Shown here in pieces: positions 31,488-47,633 of a stretch of 54,937 nucleotides of DNA. Made by a program: the position numbers and the translations under genes. Below the pieces are notes generated by a model. It was not told the origin of the DNA, searched no databases, and saw only the letters and a list, made by a program, of their open reading frames with translations. The stretch comes from Flammula alnicola. Taxonomy: Eukaryota; Basidiomycota; Agaricomycetes; Agaricales; Strophariaceae. The stretch is from positions 1 to 54,937 of the forward strand of contig JADNRV010000321.1 in assembly GCA_015499995.1 (NCBI GenBank), written 5' to 3'. Within the stretch, counting starts at the first letter, position 1. Each line of letters begins with the position of its first letter.

Positions 31488-32807
31488 CTAGGACAGGCCG
31501 TCCAAATAGTTTGGAGACTTCTTGGGTGAAGGAGATTTCGGGGCAGAAGGCTGTGATGATGGCGTGGGTGTTGAAGGAGGGAGGTAGTCTGCAAGAATGG
31601 AGTCGAAGTCTGCCTCTTTGATGCCTGTAAGACGGAAGGGTCAGTATTTCAAGGCAATGGAAAGATCGAGTATGGGGACATACTGGCTGGGATAGGATTG
31701 CGTGCCTTGATTGAAGCTTGGAGCATTGAGGAGACGATGAGTCGACGGATAGCGGGACCATCTAGAGGAGCCTGAAGTTCGAGAATGAGAATAAGTACGT
31801 GGAAATAAATAAAATCAGAGACCGACCTTGGCTGCAGCCGGAGAAGGAGCCGGAGCCTTCTTCCCTGAGACTTGGCTCGCATTCGCCTCTTCGATTGGCG
31901 ACGGACCAGGCTTGAACGTCCCAAGAGGATTTGATGCCTTACCCAAGAAGGTCAAGACGTCGCCCTTCGTCAGCATTCCTCTTACGCCCGTTCCTTTGAT
32001 ATTTTCCGGCGTCGTGATGTTGTTTTCCAGTAGAAGACGGTGCACGGATGGGAAGAGGGGACGAGATTGTTCTGGCAGTGCATGCAAAGGTTCTTGCGAT
32101 GACAGAGGTGGTTGGGCGTCAGACATGGGCTCTGGCTGGGATGAGAAAGAGATGGAAGCCGACGCAGAGGCCTCGGCTTCCTTGGGCATGGGGGTTGGGA
32201 TTGGTTCTTCTTTGGGCGCTTCGAGGTTAGAGATATCATCGCCCTCTTCAGCAAGAAGAGCAATGGTTTTTCCTACAGGTATACCCTTCGTACCATCTGG
32301 AGCCTAATAATAGTTATTTGTTGGGTTCAATTAGTCACTTGCAGGGCCACGTTACGACTTACCAGAATTTTGCCCATAATACCATCGTCCTGGGCCTCGA
32401 CGTCGATGGTAGCCTTGTCCGTTTCCTAGAGAACATAAAGCAGGATATGATGAGGACGTCTCCTTACGACGAGGCGGAACAAAAGCATTGCACGCGGCGT
32501 AATGTCTACCTACAATCTCCAACAACACATCGCCTTGCGAAAACGCCTCTCCCTCCTTCTTCTTCCATGACGCAATACCGCCCTCTGTCATAGTTGGGGA
32601 CATAGCTGGCATCTGTAAATTGGATATGACAGAACGCCTCGCGGAGGCGTGCAGCACTGTTACACGAATTTCGTATCAGCCATGACATGGCCCGAGTGAC
32701 GTTAGAACATGAAAACACTGACGACGTTTCATATGGCCTGCTGAGCCAAGCTGGGTGCTCCTGCATACTGCAGAAGACGCTCTTGATATGGCCTTTATTG
32801 AAGCCAT
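31488..32807 (-). CDS. PDX1: Pyruvate dehydrogenase complex protein X (E3-binding protein)
   Basis: Tethers dihydrolipoamide dehydrogenase (E3) to the E2 core of the mitochondrial pyruvate dehydrogenase complex. Six exons: 32807-32723, 32656-32514, 32425-32363, 32303-31827, 31771-31684 and 31624-31488, giving 330 residues. The first 40 residues form a presequence ([26 protein letters not shown]). The lipoyl domain has [20 protein letters not shown] and the canonical [11 protein letters not shown] with Lys80 as lipoylation site. An Ala/Ser/Pro linker leads to the E3-binding domain [20 protein letters not shown] followed by [15 protein letters not shown]. The C-terminus has [14 protein letters not shown] and a Ser/Pro/Lys tail, and lacks an acyltransferase catalytic domain, as expected for fungal protein X. 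It shares a 370-base divergent promoter with SCAP. A lysine-less paralogue sits about 4 kb away on the other strand. Confidence 0.95.
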
Positions 32808-33177
32808 TCTGTGCACGACGAGTTGGGTGTAGGAAGCCGTCGCCAGCACTCAGCGAGGGACGCGGGGTTCAAGTTGGGGACTAGGCTAAATCTGGACTCG
32901 TCCCGTCACGTGATATGGTGGCGGAGGATAAATGCCAAAAATGGGTTCGGGCAAGGTTCGGTGCGTGTCGGTGGGAGATAGCACTGCAAACTTTCGTAAC
33001 TGCTTCCCCACTTGTCCACAACTCGCTCGCTGCTTCGAATATCAGGGTTATCAACGGACTCATTTCAAGCCAACATGCCAATTGAATTGTGCTATAATAC
33101 CCCCGTTTAACCTTCTAGCCAGATAGTTCACTATTTCCCAACTACGCACCCCCGTTTCCCGCTTTTCGAGGTTACTT
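32808..33177. promoter_or_regulatory. Divergent promoter of PDX1 and SCAP with a CACGTG box
   Basis: Only 370 bases separate the two start codons. The palindrome TCACGTGA lies at 32906-32913, about 100 bases upstream of PDX1 and 265 bases upstream of SCAP. CACGTG is the core site of bHLH factors, which include SREBP-type regulators, so feedback on SCAP is possible but unproven. No TATA box is obvious. Confidence 0.55.
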
Positions 33178-36100
33178 ATGTCGGTCTACACCTCTGGGCC
33201 TCTGCAATGGGCTCGGACATTAGGACAAAGGTTCTTTCTGCAATTCGGGCTGTGAGTACCTCTTTATCTCCTAGGAATGCTCGCCTACATCACCCCTGTT
33301 CTCCAGTCACTGCGCTACGCACCAAATTCGTGTTATCCTCATATCCTGTGTTGTCATCACGTCGCTTTTCTACCCCGCTCTCGACCTCTACACTTCCTCC
33401 AGAGATTCATCGCAATCCATTCTAGATGCAATCATCTCCCCCAACTCTCGCTCGCTAGAAAATGACCTCGTCAACCTCTGGTCGGCCCAAGATACGATCC
33501 GCGTCCATGAAGACCCAGTTACGAGGGCAAAGTGTAGAGGCAACCATGCACTCCGAGTGGAAAGGATATTTATCCAGAGCCCTTTTGTCGAAAACGACGG
33601 GGCGCTGAACCTCCAAATACTGCTGTCTACATTAAACCTCGAACGTCGCCTTCAAGACCTCGTTTTAGATCCTCCGTGCCTCAAAAAACTGAATGGACAA
33701 TGTCTGGTTATCTCACCACTGGCGTTCTGGAACTACGACAAGGACGCCCTCATTTCAGACCCTAATATCCTTGACACTCTCAGCGACCCCAAGAATATCT
33801 CTGAAATCCCTGTCACCCCGCATATGGTTTTGGCAGGCAGAGGGTCTTATGAACACCCCGTTGGCGGAAACAAATTCGACTACGCCAACTTTCTGGCTCT
33901 AACCTACTTCTTCCCCAATAGTCCATGTTGGGATTCTGGCACTGAACACACACAATGGGTCCGGACTGTCAAAAGGGCGATAGCACAGAATGGAGAGGTC
34001 ACTGCTCAAGTGCCGGAGGCCACCTTGATAGCCCTGGAGGTATGAACATGTCCATTATACTACTCTACGCTAAACCCATTCTGCTCCATTTTAGTATGAT
34101 CCACACAGGTCAGAGTCCACCTCAGAGGGCTGGTCGGCCATATCGGCATTTCTTTATTTAGCCTACATTGGTTTCTTCGTCTATGTCGCTTGGTCTGTTA
34201 GACGCATGGACGCGGTGCACTCTAGACTGGGAGTAACATTCACCGCTCTCGTCGAAATTGCGGTCTCGACCATCACGTCTCTCAGCGTCTGTGCCCTTGT
34301 AGGGTTTAAGATTACTATGGTCCCCTGGTACGTATGGGGATGTTCTTATTGACGATGTCCTGATTGCTATTTCAACGTGTTTGAATAGGGAACTGCTGCC
34401 GATCGTTATCGTGTTTGTTGGCGCGGAGAATATGTTCAACCTTGTAAGCGTTACTGTTCCACCAGTCTCCGCACCTCTAACTCATCCCTGTTACGCGTCT
34501 TGCTTTGATAGGTGGACGCGGTTGGTAAAACATCTGTGACGCTCTCCGTCAAGCAACGGATCGCAGAAGGGCTTAGTCGTGCAGGCACGTCTAATACTCT
34601 CAAAGTCGTATTTTACAACGCAATTCTAGGCGTCATCGCGGTCTTTGCTGTCGGAGCTGTCCGCCAGTTTTGCATCTTTGCAATTGTGGTCTTGGTGGCG
34701 CACTGGTTTTTGGCGCATACTTTCTTCATGGCCGTGCTGTCCATCGATATCGCGCGTTTGGAGGTGTGCATGATTCGTTTTACGTGTAGGCTTGGTATTG
34801 ACAACGGTTTTACACGTTAGCTTGAAGAACTCCTTCGTCATGACACCTTTTTACCGCCTTCTGTGCCGCCGTTCCGGAAGGAGAGCCAAAATACGAAGGA
34901 ACAGCGTTCTAAGTGGCAAAGGCTGATGGTGACGATTCAAAATCTTCTGAGAGGCAGAGCAGCTACCAACATCAGCCTGCTGATGGTGCGTCCTCGAGGG
35001 GCTTCTTTGCATTCTGCATGGACCTCTAACACCCCTGTGCTATCTTTCCATTTAGCTCCTTGCTATTGCGGCTACGTTGTACTATACGACGTACACGGCA
35101 TCAACATCGACTTTGAGTCCTTCTCTTCCCAAATCTCTCGGAGCCCTTTCCAGAATGAAGGCGAGGCCCTCATCGGATGCTGCTTCGACCGCGGAGCATA
35201 TCTGGAAGACTTTGAACCCTACGCAGGCGCCACTATTACATCTCCGTATCGAATCGCCCACGATCATCACGTTTAGTCCCAATGGCGGTGGTACTAGCAA
35301 CAGTTCTACCATGCAGCCATCGTACCGGTCGCGGTACACCATCCGGACATTTAAGTTTGTTCTGTGGTTGCTTACGATCTTGGTTCTGCCTATCGCGGCT
35401 ACGACGAGTGCGCTGTGGGGTCTGCTTCTCTACCTCTTAAAGAACACCGAACTGTTGGAGGCACAGCGGCACCGTTCTGAAGCAGAAAACGCTTCGCATG
35501 CCCAGGAGGACGAGCGAAGCCTGCAGCATCAAATATCGTTTTCCACCCTCCCAAGAGCCTTGTCCAGTGACGTAGAGCTCATCGCGGCAAGCAAGAACGG
35601 GAAGACAGTCGTTTCTGTTGGATTGCGCAACGAGATTATCATATGGAACTCGGATACAAAGAAGCACATTGCGGTAGATGCAGCGAATGTGTTGCTGAGG
35701 ACAGCAAGCACCTCTTCATGTGCGGCGTCGACGATCACCTCTGTAACGGTCGACGATACGGGTCGACATTTCGCCATTGGTACTGGTGCAGGGCTGATCG
35801 CTACCTGGAGTGTGGATAAGGCTCATGGCAGCGTCAGACCTTTGCCATTACTCGCTTTGGAAAATTCATCTGTGGGGGTGGCGGAGATGACGTTCGTGCC
35901 GCCGATATCACAGTATACGACGAAGAAGCCCAGGCGGACACCGTCTATTTCTGAGCCCAATTCACCCGAATCCCTCGAATCAAGCGGTGCCATCTTGTTT
36001 GCGACATATGAAAATGGTGCAGCTGCCCGATGGACTATTGGCGATTTCCCGACCGTGTCATACTTCTCATCCTCCCGACATGTCTCGGTTGTAAGGTCTC

Positions 36101-37341
36101 TCCTCGTGAATGTCATCCCAGAAAATAGGGTACTTGTCGCTTTTTGCTTGGACGACGGCGGCCTCGACTTAGTGGAAACGGGCGACTATGAGCCGACGAT
36201 GTTGGCGGAGTGTTGCCTGCAGCCAGGAAATCCGTTGGACTTGGTGTCCAAAGTGCATGCTTGCAGAGCGGAGATAAATGGGAGTATGAGATTGACCATC
36301 GCTGCGGCGACCGAGTCAGGGTCGGTATCGCTCTGGGATGGCATTACCGGAGAATGTATCTCTGTGTTGGACGAGTCGTATGGGCACATCAACTATCTCA
36401 GGATCTCGCCTGTCGAATGCGAGACGTGCCATTTCTGCGGGCAGCTACCGATGGAGAGCATTGCCGTGGCATTCTCCGTGGACCACGTTATCCGCTTCTC
36501 GAAGCTGTATCTGAACGACCAGACGAGGCGGTGTTCGTGCTCGCGAGCGCATCATCACCAGCAGCAACAGCTGCGACCTATGTCATCGAGGGAGAGTCTA
36601 GGGAGGTCGAGGAGTAACAGTACCACATCGTCCCAGATGGGATCGCCGCACATATCGCCGCTCCTACCACGTGCAAGGCTTGCGACCGCGTTCGAGACAT
36701 CAGCTTTCCCTGTTTCGGGGCACGGTGTCCATTCGCGACGAGCCTCAGAGAAGGATACGAGTCGGAGATCGTCCGAGCTTTTGACGGTGCCTTTCCCGGG
36801 CAACCTCAGTGGGGATGAGTACGATGGGTCTGGACATGGGCACGACGTGAGTGGATCGACGACGCCGACCAACAACAGCGTATCGCCGTCAGTATGGAGG
36901 AATGCTGTCCTCTTTCCGTTGGTGGACGTGACGTGCGAGAGAGGAGCGTGGGATGTGATGAGCAAGATGTTTGTTGGCATCCGACGCAAGCCACGATCTC
37001 AGGGTAAGTCGAAAACCCCGGTGGAGTCGCTGGCTGCCAGCGCTTCAAGGTCGTCGGGTCTGACGAGCGCTACCCTGGAGAGATGGGAATTATGGACTTT
37101 TGATCCAGCAGTGGCATTGCTACGAAGTTCATTATTGGCGGGACTCTCTCCGCATCCCCAGGATGCTGATGGAACTTCATCATCGTCATCTCGGACCAGT
37201 TCCTCTTCTTCAATAAATACTTCGAATGGCGCAGGGATAGCCAGGCTACCCTTTACCAGGGTATCTCCCCTGCTTACCGCCTCTTCTGATGCCCTAGCAG
37301 GTTTTGGCAACACTATAGGTGTCTTCCACTTCAAATCTTGA
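33178..37341 (+). CDS. SREBP cleavage-activating protein (SCAP), sterol-sensing domain plus WD40
   Basis: An ER/Golgi membrane escort that binds the SREBP transcription factor and senses sterol status, which in fungi also reports oxygen. Seven exons: 33178-33251, 33307-34039, 34095-34327, 34389-34443, 34512-34763, 34821-34985 and 35056-37341, giving 1265 residues. The first helix is preceded by WARTLGQRFFLQFGL and followed by a long luminal loop with FIQSPF and GGNKFDYANFLALTYF. The sterol-sensing domain spans about residues 280-450 (YLAYIGFFVYVAWSVRR, LLPIVIVFVGAENMFNLVDA, then helices with VGAVRQFCIFAIVVLVAHWF). A further membrane segment lies near residue 600. The cytosolic part carries degenerate WD repeats (EIIIWNSDTKKH, HFAIGTGAGLIATWS, SGSVSLWDGITGEC) and Ser-rich linkers. 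The start at 33178 is preferred because only it gives the conserved N-terminal helix. Confidence 0.93.
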
Positions 37342-37942
37342 TATTGTTGCCCTATTTTTCCTCCTCGCATTATCTGTGTGCTTGGCTTGCGTATGGCTGT
37401 TTGACCGGTGTATCGGACTAGGAGTCTTCTTTCTATTTTGTCTTGTCCTCTCGCAGCTCCCTCATATTGCTTTCCATCTCTGTATTGGTTGGAATTTGTT
37501 TATTGATTAATGTTTCAGTTGGCCTACACACATAGAAGTAATTACAAGATCAATAATGTATGTTTAGAATATTTAACAAATCTAAGCCCTGGAGCATGTA
37601 CTTACAAAACAAGGATTGATTTGTCTTGGGATTACATCATGAATACTTTTTTCTTTAGACCAATTTTTTTCATCCGAAGAATGCCGCGTATATACAAGTT
37701 GTTGACTGGCCACCCTTTGAGACTCGCAGTTTGAAATTAAGAATTTAAAGGATGACATCGTCCAGACTCTGGCAGAAAGGTAGTCGACATAAATTTCGGG
37801 GTATCGCTCTACATTTCTCGGCGTACTAGTCGCAAATTAGTCGTATGACCAATGGCTCTTCAAGGTCTCCAATTGCGATGGTCCAATATCGAATTCGATA
37901 CGCTGCCAATCCGTTTAGTCAAATATTTCAAAACCTGTGAGT
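37342..37942. other. Convergent 3' flank between SCAP and NACHT gene
   Basis: AT-rich, with T-runs suitable for polyadenylation on the plus strand. No gene is supported; two open frames of about 60-75 codons on the plus strand have no recognisable product. Confidence 0.45.
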
Positions 37943-40553
37943 TCAAAGAAAACGCACTCGGAGGTATCTGATAATTTCGGATCGGAGTGCTTCAGCTTGA
38001 AGAGAAAATCTCTTTAAGACGTAGTCTTGGCTCCAATTATCCAGATGAAATTTAGACAGCAATTGGACAAGTAAACGCGAACGGTCGGAATAAGGCAGAA
38101 GTATTGCACCGCAGTCGAGAGTAGCGGCGAAAAAATAATCGGCATATGAGTCGTGCTCGGAACGTTGCTTGATTGCTGACCTGCTGAGCAACACTTTCCC
38201 TTGTAGTGTACTGGTTTTAGAGACCCGGTGTGAGGTCATGATAGCATCGATAATTCCAGACGCAAACTTCAAGCACATGTAGGCCTGGTCAGCACATCTC
38301 CATCCGAAAGACGTATTGAGGGAGTTGTTAAAATCAAAGTCCATGTGTACCGTTGGTTGATGCAACAAGGCCGTATACAACACCCGATACGATAATGTTG
38401 TTGCCAGCTGAGAGCTGTCTTGACATCGTCGGCATGAATTATAAGTGGCGTGATCACACCTTCGAAATATCTACAAAAATTATAGTTGTGATTTAGCGGT
38501 CTGCAGATTCGTGGGTTAGAATATGAACTTACATAGTCTCGGAACCGAGGTTGGGTAAGTAGCGCTACCAGTGATTCCTTTATTAGATCGTCCAAAGGAT
38601 AGTAGTCCGCGCCTTCTAAGACCTTCACATAGGAATTCAATATTTGACCTTCGTTCCTAATGTCCTGGATGCAACCGATGTCAAAAGCAATATCTGACAG
38701 CTATATCATGATGTACCTTTCTTGTAAATAAATTAAACAATTCCGCCATCCGCTTTGATTGCCAAATGTTCCTAATACCCCAAAATGATTCCAGTCTGGG
38801 TTCATCAGCGTTATTAAATTTAGCCGAGATATAGCTTGGGATTTTGTGAGCATCATTAGATGCGATGTTTTCATAGATTTTTATGAAGTCGAAGTTTTCC
38901 AAATCATTTAGTAGATTATCGGAGAGAAAGGCCTTCTCGTAGTGACTCAAAAATGGTACAAGGTATAAATCTGGCTGTCGGCGACCATCTATCGTGAATG
39001 CTAGAAGAACATAAGGCTGGGCATAACATATGTCAAGGCTTTTTCGAATACTCACAGGCATCTTGAAGTAATTTCATGTATCCTCTTGCAAGCTGTTCGT
39101 GCGCCATGCCCAAATCTACGAAGAGCTCTCCTGACCTCAATGGGTCAAGAAGATAATCGCCGAGAGAAGCATGGTGCAACTTAATGGGAGAATTATTCTT
39201 GCCGAGACCGACGATGGACAGCAAGTCGGTTAGAATGAGTTTGACATCGCCGGGTTGGAGGAGAAGTAACTTGTCAATCATCTCGGGAGTGTTGAAGCTC
39301 CCTAATCCATCTTCTGGGGTTCTTGGGATAACGAGAACACTGAAGATCTGCATGACTCTGCGAGAGTCGTCAACAGACAGGAAAATATGGGTATACAAAG
39401 CGTCCAGTGCAGCATAAGGTGTATCGTTTGCAGGCGTAGGAGAAAGGCCCAATATGACTTGAAGGCGATCAGTCGGCCGATGTTTGGGTGACTGGATATA
39501 CTTGATAATTGTTGATGCGTATATGAATTGCCCGGACGATCGGCGAACCAGCTTTGCGATTTCGGCTTCAGTTGGCCACAGAGAGGGGATGTGTTCCTGT
39601 AAAGGATGTGTACTGACGATCTTCTTGAACTCTGATCGAAGAAAAATTCGAATATCGTTGTCTGAATTGAGATCGTTGACGAGGTCGATCCGAGTAACGC
39701 CAATGCCAGCCAAAATTGGGTCATGGTCGAAAATATTGCAGATGTGTGATTCGGGGCGGCTGGCAACAAGAAAACGATACGGGAGCTTAAGTTCTCGAGT
39801 TGCCTTTCCAACGACTTTCAGGATTTCGCATTGAATTCTGGAGTCACTGCATTCATCGAGGCCGTCAATGACGATAAGTCGTGGATGGTGCGGGTGGGAG
39901 AAAAGTCTTTCTAGACGGTATCTGAAGGACCTCCGGATTTTCTTGATAGGCTTGGTGATTAGATTTTCCATTTGCGTGTCAATTGTTCGGTCAAAAATGC
40001 TGAGATCTTTTTGAATGCATTTTTTGATATGGGGGTGCGTTCTTGGAAAGGTCAAGGTGAGTTGATAAGCCAATGTTGCAATCAACATATTTCCGTCCGA
40101 TCGGCTTGAGGTGAGGGCATTCCTGGAGAAGAAGAAAGTGGCCGCAAGTTCTTCTTCCGTCCTGCATTTCTCTGCGATTGACTGTGCCAGAGCGGACTTT
40201 CCGGATCCCGCTGATCCATGAAGCCAGAGAATGGAGGACGCCTCGTCACCACCCATAATCCAGTCTATCATAGTCTGCAGGATGGCTATTCGGGTATCGG
40301 GGTCGCACTTTGGGGGATCGAAGCGCTCGTTCGAGTCTAGTAGTGCACCAAACGCACTGCGTTGGTAGAGAGCATCAAGTCCTACGACCAGCCTAAGCAG
40401 CAGGAAAAAGAATGTTGGAATGCAGTTCCACGTACCATTTTCAGACCCTCTAATCTCCACAACTTTGCCGTTGGTTGTGTTGATAAATTGCCCTCCATTA
40501 ATTTGCAAGTTTTGGGCCTTGTGAAACATCTGGTTTGATGCCATGGTGTTCAT
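37943..40553 (-). CDS. NACHT-domain NTPase (NLR-like)
   Basis: Five exons: 40553-40436, 40381-39056, 39000-38717, 38664-38533 and 38470-37943, giving 795 intact residues. The NACHT domain has the P-loop GSAGSGKS (residues 95-102) and Walker B LIVIDGLDE (208-216), followed by FLVASRPESHI. A linker SNERFDPPKCDPDTR precedes the P-loop, as is usual in mushroom NACHT proteins. A winged-helix-like region follows the NTPase (residues about 330-480). The rest, to residue 795, is of unknown fold, with no WD40, ankyrin or TPR repeats visible. The first 40 residues (NLQINGGQFINTTNGKVVEI) are short, Gly/Asn-rich and beta-prone. In fungi such proteins are candidate non-self recognition and cell-death switches, but the ligand and effector are unknown. 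The first intron matters: reading through it adds a spurious hydrophobic run. Confidence 0.9.
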
Positions 40554-41072
40554 TGCCGGGAATACGGAAGAGAATAAACAAGATTAGTGGACATGGATTG
40601 ACCTCTTCGATGCACTGAGAAGTCTGGTCGCTGTCGAAGACCTTGGGCGTCTACCACAGCCATTTGACAACCATAGCCACCAATCACGATACCTATGTAC
40701 CTGCATCAAAATGTTCAAATGGGATAAAGGTTTAATATCCATTCCGAGTTCGGTTCTGAAGCATCGCCTCTTGCATATAATTGCCTCGCGTCCACGAAAG
40801 CTGAAGTCTTGGATTGAAGGAAAAGGATGAGGAACAATGGAATTATAGTAAATGAACTTGCACAGCAGCACGTCATGGAAGGTCGAGAAGGCAAGAATGG
40901 TCAATCGTTCTCAAATTGCTCAAACTGTAGACCACGATTCCATGAATAATATGCTCTATTCAATGTTTTTCCTTTTCTATCTTCCTATTCCTATGCTCTA
41001 TCGCTAACATTATGATCTACTCGTACAGAAGATGCAATTATGGTTCTACAGCGAATGAACGGCATCGAGCGC
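40554..41072. other. Intergenic upstream of NACHT gene
   Basis: Holds the NACHT promoter and the SERCA 3' flank, since both genes run on the minus strand. A 106-codon frame at 40584-40904 (minus) has no conserved motif. I see nothing else. Confidence 0.4.
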
Positions 41073-44721
<3,649 letters not shown>

Positions 44722-45443
44722 GAAGGAACGTCGAGGTTAAGAAAAAGGTAAAGCAAGGGGGAATATGCAAAGTGGGGAATACAATGTGGTGAACGGAAAA
44801 GAGAGTTGAGGGGGTGAGTTTTGGGAAACGTATATCGAGATTCGAGTCCATACGCGCGTAAAAATATTGCTCACACGTGCGAAGGGTGACCAAGAGGGTG
44901 ACGTGGCGATTTCTCAAAAAGTTTCCATCTTGCTCTCCGGCATTCCCTCCTGCTCATCGCTCAATCCCACAGAAAGTTACCCGGATGAACGAAATAACGG
45001 CGTCGAGGTCGATTTGAGAATATACAGCGGAGGTCTTCTTCATGATTACAAGAACCGAGCCCTGCTTTCTAGTCGCAATCACGCTATCGGGTTCCACGAC
45101 CCCCTGCCTATCTGGGCAATGCATCAATATGTACTGTCGTGCTAGTAGATCTCTCCCAGCGGCACAAAAAATATTGAAAACAGCGAGATAAGGCAGCCTT
45201 GAATCGTAATGCTGTAATAACGAGTACATAATTCCTAGTAGCGCTGTAAGTTGTTGAGCCTCGAAGGGACCAGAATCTCTGCGCCACATGACAAATAAAC
45301 GGCAACAAAGATTATAGCTTCGCGTGCACCTGAGTGCCTATTGCCGCTCGGATTCGACTCGGATTCGACTGACTCGGACGCTGTCACAAGCTCCTCCTCC
45401 TTTAATCAAGCGCCCAAGCCTGGCGTACTCCTGAATCGCCGAT
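44722..45443. promoter_or_regulatory. Divergent promoter region between SERCA and SIP5-like genes
   Basis: 722 bases separate the start codons. Just upstream of the SIP5-like gene (about 45350-45378) is a direct repeat of TCGGATTCGACT with a third partial copy. Near the SERCA start there is CACACGTGCG. No open frame with a recognisable product is present. Confidence 0.5.
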
Positions 45444-47633
45444 ATGGGCAACTCTTCCTCGTCGGGGCGGGGCCACCATGACGAGACCGTCGACTACGGT
45501 TCTCTCATTCCCCAGGGCGTTTACACCGGTCCAAGAGACTGGAATCAAGCCATCGTCTCACAACTAATTGTTGCCCGCAAACTCGCCCCCTTTTACCGCC
45601 CACTGGAAGATTACGAGGAATCATGGGACGATGACCAGATCCTAGCCGCCAGAAAGGAGCTTCCTGATCCTGACAATGCTGATACGGTCACACGAATAGA
45701 GGCTACCGCGACAGCTATAGCCGCCCACAAGTCAAAGAAACCAGGTGCACTCAAAGAACCCTCCAAACCGGAAGCCCAGGTATATAGGGGTGCAGTGGAA
45801 TGTCCTATCTGTTTCCTGGTCAGTCTACTCCCTCATTGTCTTCGTTTCTCGGTGCTGATATCGTCGTGCTCTAACAAAGTACTATCCGCCAAATATCAAC
45901 CATTCTAGATGCTGCGACCAAGCTATCTGTACCGAATGCTTTGTTCAGATTAAGCGCGCCGAACCAACAACTACACACTTGGTATCCGAGCCCGCAGCAT
46001 GCCCATATTGTGTCCAAGACAACTTCGGTGTTGTATATACTCCTCCCCCCTGGCGAGCTGGTCTTGGCAGCGATGGTTCGGTGCGTACATCTGTATCTCG
46101 AATTCATTATTCTCGTTTCACTGACGACATCCTGCCCCAGACTGGACTCTGGTCAGACGCCCAACGATCATCGGAGCCGACTGCTCCACCGACTCACAAA
46201 CGACGTCAGAAGAGCTTTAGCGCTGATAGTCCTGACGTCGTCACTACAGGTGAGTCCGGCATGCTGCTTACACGGAACCTCGAGATCATGACAGCCATTG
46301 CCCAAAGATCAAATTCGGCCTGATTGGGAAGCGAAGCTCGATGCCGTCCGCGCTGCAGTCGCGAGACGCGCAAACAGAAGGATCATAATGCGACAGGTGG
46401 GAGACCGCCTTATCCCGGTAGGTGTGACAAGTGGTCGTGTGCATGCCCTCACTCCAGAAGAAGCGGCCGCGGCCGGCGCCGATGGGAGTAGAAGAAGTCG
46501 TAGACGACAAGGTCCTCAGGGTGGAGCCTTTGAGCAATTCATGGGTATGGGCGGTCAAGATCTGGAAGAAGTAAGTTATTTATTTCAAAGGATAAGCATC
46601 TGCTTTGATGATAACCGTTCGTGTTTGTGTCTAGCTGATGATGATGGAAGCAATGAGGTTGTCTTTGTTGGATCACGAAGAGCACCAGCGAAAGGAAGCA
46701 GAGGAGAAGAAGAAGCAGGAGGCTGCAGCTGCCTCTGCTGCAAGTGGAGGCGACGGTGCAGGTGCAAGTTCAAGTTCAGATGTATCGCCAGCAGACACAG
46801 TGGGTTCTTCAGAAACACCTGCCCCAGGTCCGGGACCATCTACACTAGAAGCCCGATCGTCCATCCCAAATTCCTCCAATCTATCCTCATCAGTGACCTC
46901 AATACCTCGTTCCGTAAGCCCTTCTCCGAAGCACAACAAAGTGGACTCGCAAGAATCTCTCGGACCAGGCCGGAAGTCCTGGTCACTCTCCCGAAGTCGC
47001 ACACCCCCACCACCACCTGCCAATCCTGCTCCAAATGTTCCAATTAGTGAGGAGAATCAAGCTGCATGGCGTAGGCGGTCTGCTGGTCCGCCTGCTTTCA
47101 GTACTCTCAATGCAGCCTTAACATCGACGTCGACTGCTACTGCGTTTTTGGGGGCTACTTCTTCGGGCGAGCAGAGACCATCGGGGTCGGCTCCGCCTGA
47201 ACCGAGTCATGGTGTTACCGCGAGCAATGTCGCGACGTCACGGTCGTTGTCAACAGCTTCACAAGAGCCCGCGCCGTTAATTGATTTATCGACGCCGATA
47301 CCGACGATCACGGTTGTGAATAACGAGACGACCCCGGGTGCTGCTATCAATCCTTTCGAGGATCCTTCTTACGAGGATGCTTCTGCTTCTACTGCGACAC
47401 CTGTTCCTTCCAGTTCTTTACCTCGAGGTCTGGCGGTCAGTGGAGTAGTAGCGCAAGTGCCGTCTGCCATGTCCTCCATAACCTCGTTGGAGAGTCGGGA
47501 ATCAGGTGCTGGTGCTTCCTCTTACGGGCATTTGCCATCCTCGGATTCAGCGGGGGCAATGGTGGCAAAGATGGCAGTGAGTCCAAATGGCCAGGCTCCG
47601 ATATCTGCTTGTTTGCCGGAGATTTTGAGGTGA
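45444..47633 (+). CDS. SIP5: SIP5-like zinc-finger protein
   Basis: Yeast Sip5 interacts with the Snf1 kinase and the Reg1-Glc7 phosphatase. Five exons: 45444-45818, 45880-46080, 46141-46249, 46308-46570 and 46635-47633, giving 648 residues. A RING-like zinc site is built across the first intron: [20 protein letters not shown], then CDQAICTECFVQI, then ACPYC. The downstream block DWEAKLDAVRAAVARRANRR and the segment QDLEELMMMEAMRLSLLDHE, which resembles a ubiquitin-interacting motif, are typical of Sip5 proteins. The last 300 residues are Ser/Pro-rich and disordered. The N-terminus MGNSSSSGR fits an N-myristoylation signal, suggesting membrane association. The role in glucose signalling is by analogy only. 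Confidence 0.88.

Noticed and set aside
33207..33425. Alternative plus-strand frame starting MGSDIRTKVLS for SCAP
   Set aside because: The frame starting at 33178 gives the conserved WARTLGQRFFLQFGL segment and joins in phase to HCATHQIRV; the other frame does not.
40382..40435. Hydrophobic run TFFFLLLRLVV as a membrane segment of the NACHT protein
   Set aside because: The DNA has a GTACGT donor, a pyrimidine tract and a GTCGTAG acceptor, and splicing gives the expected GSENGLDALYQRSAF sequence. It is an intron.
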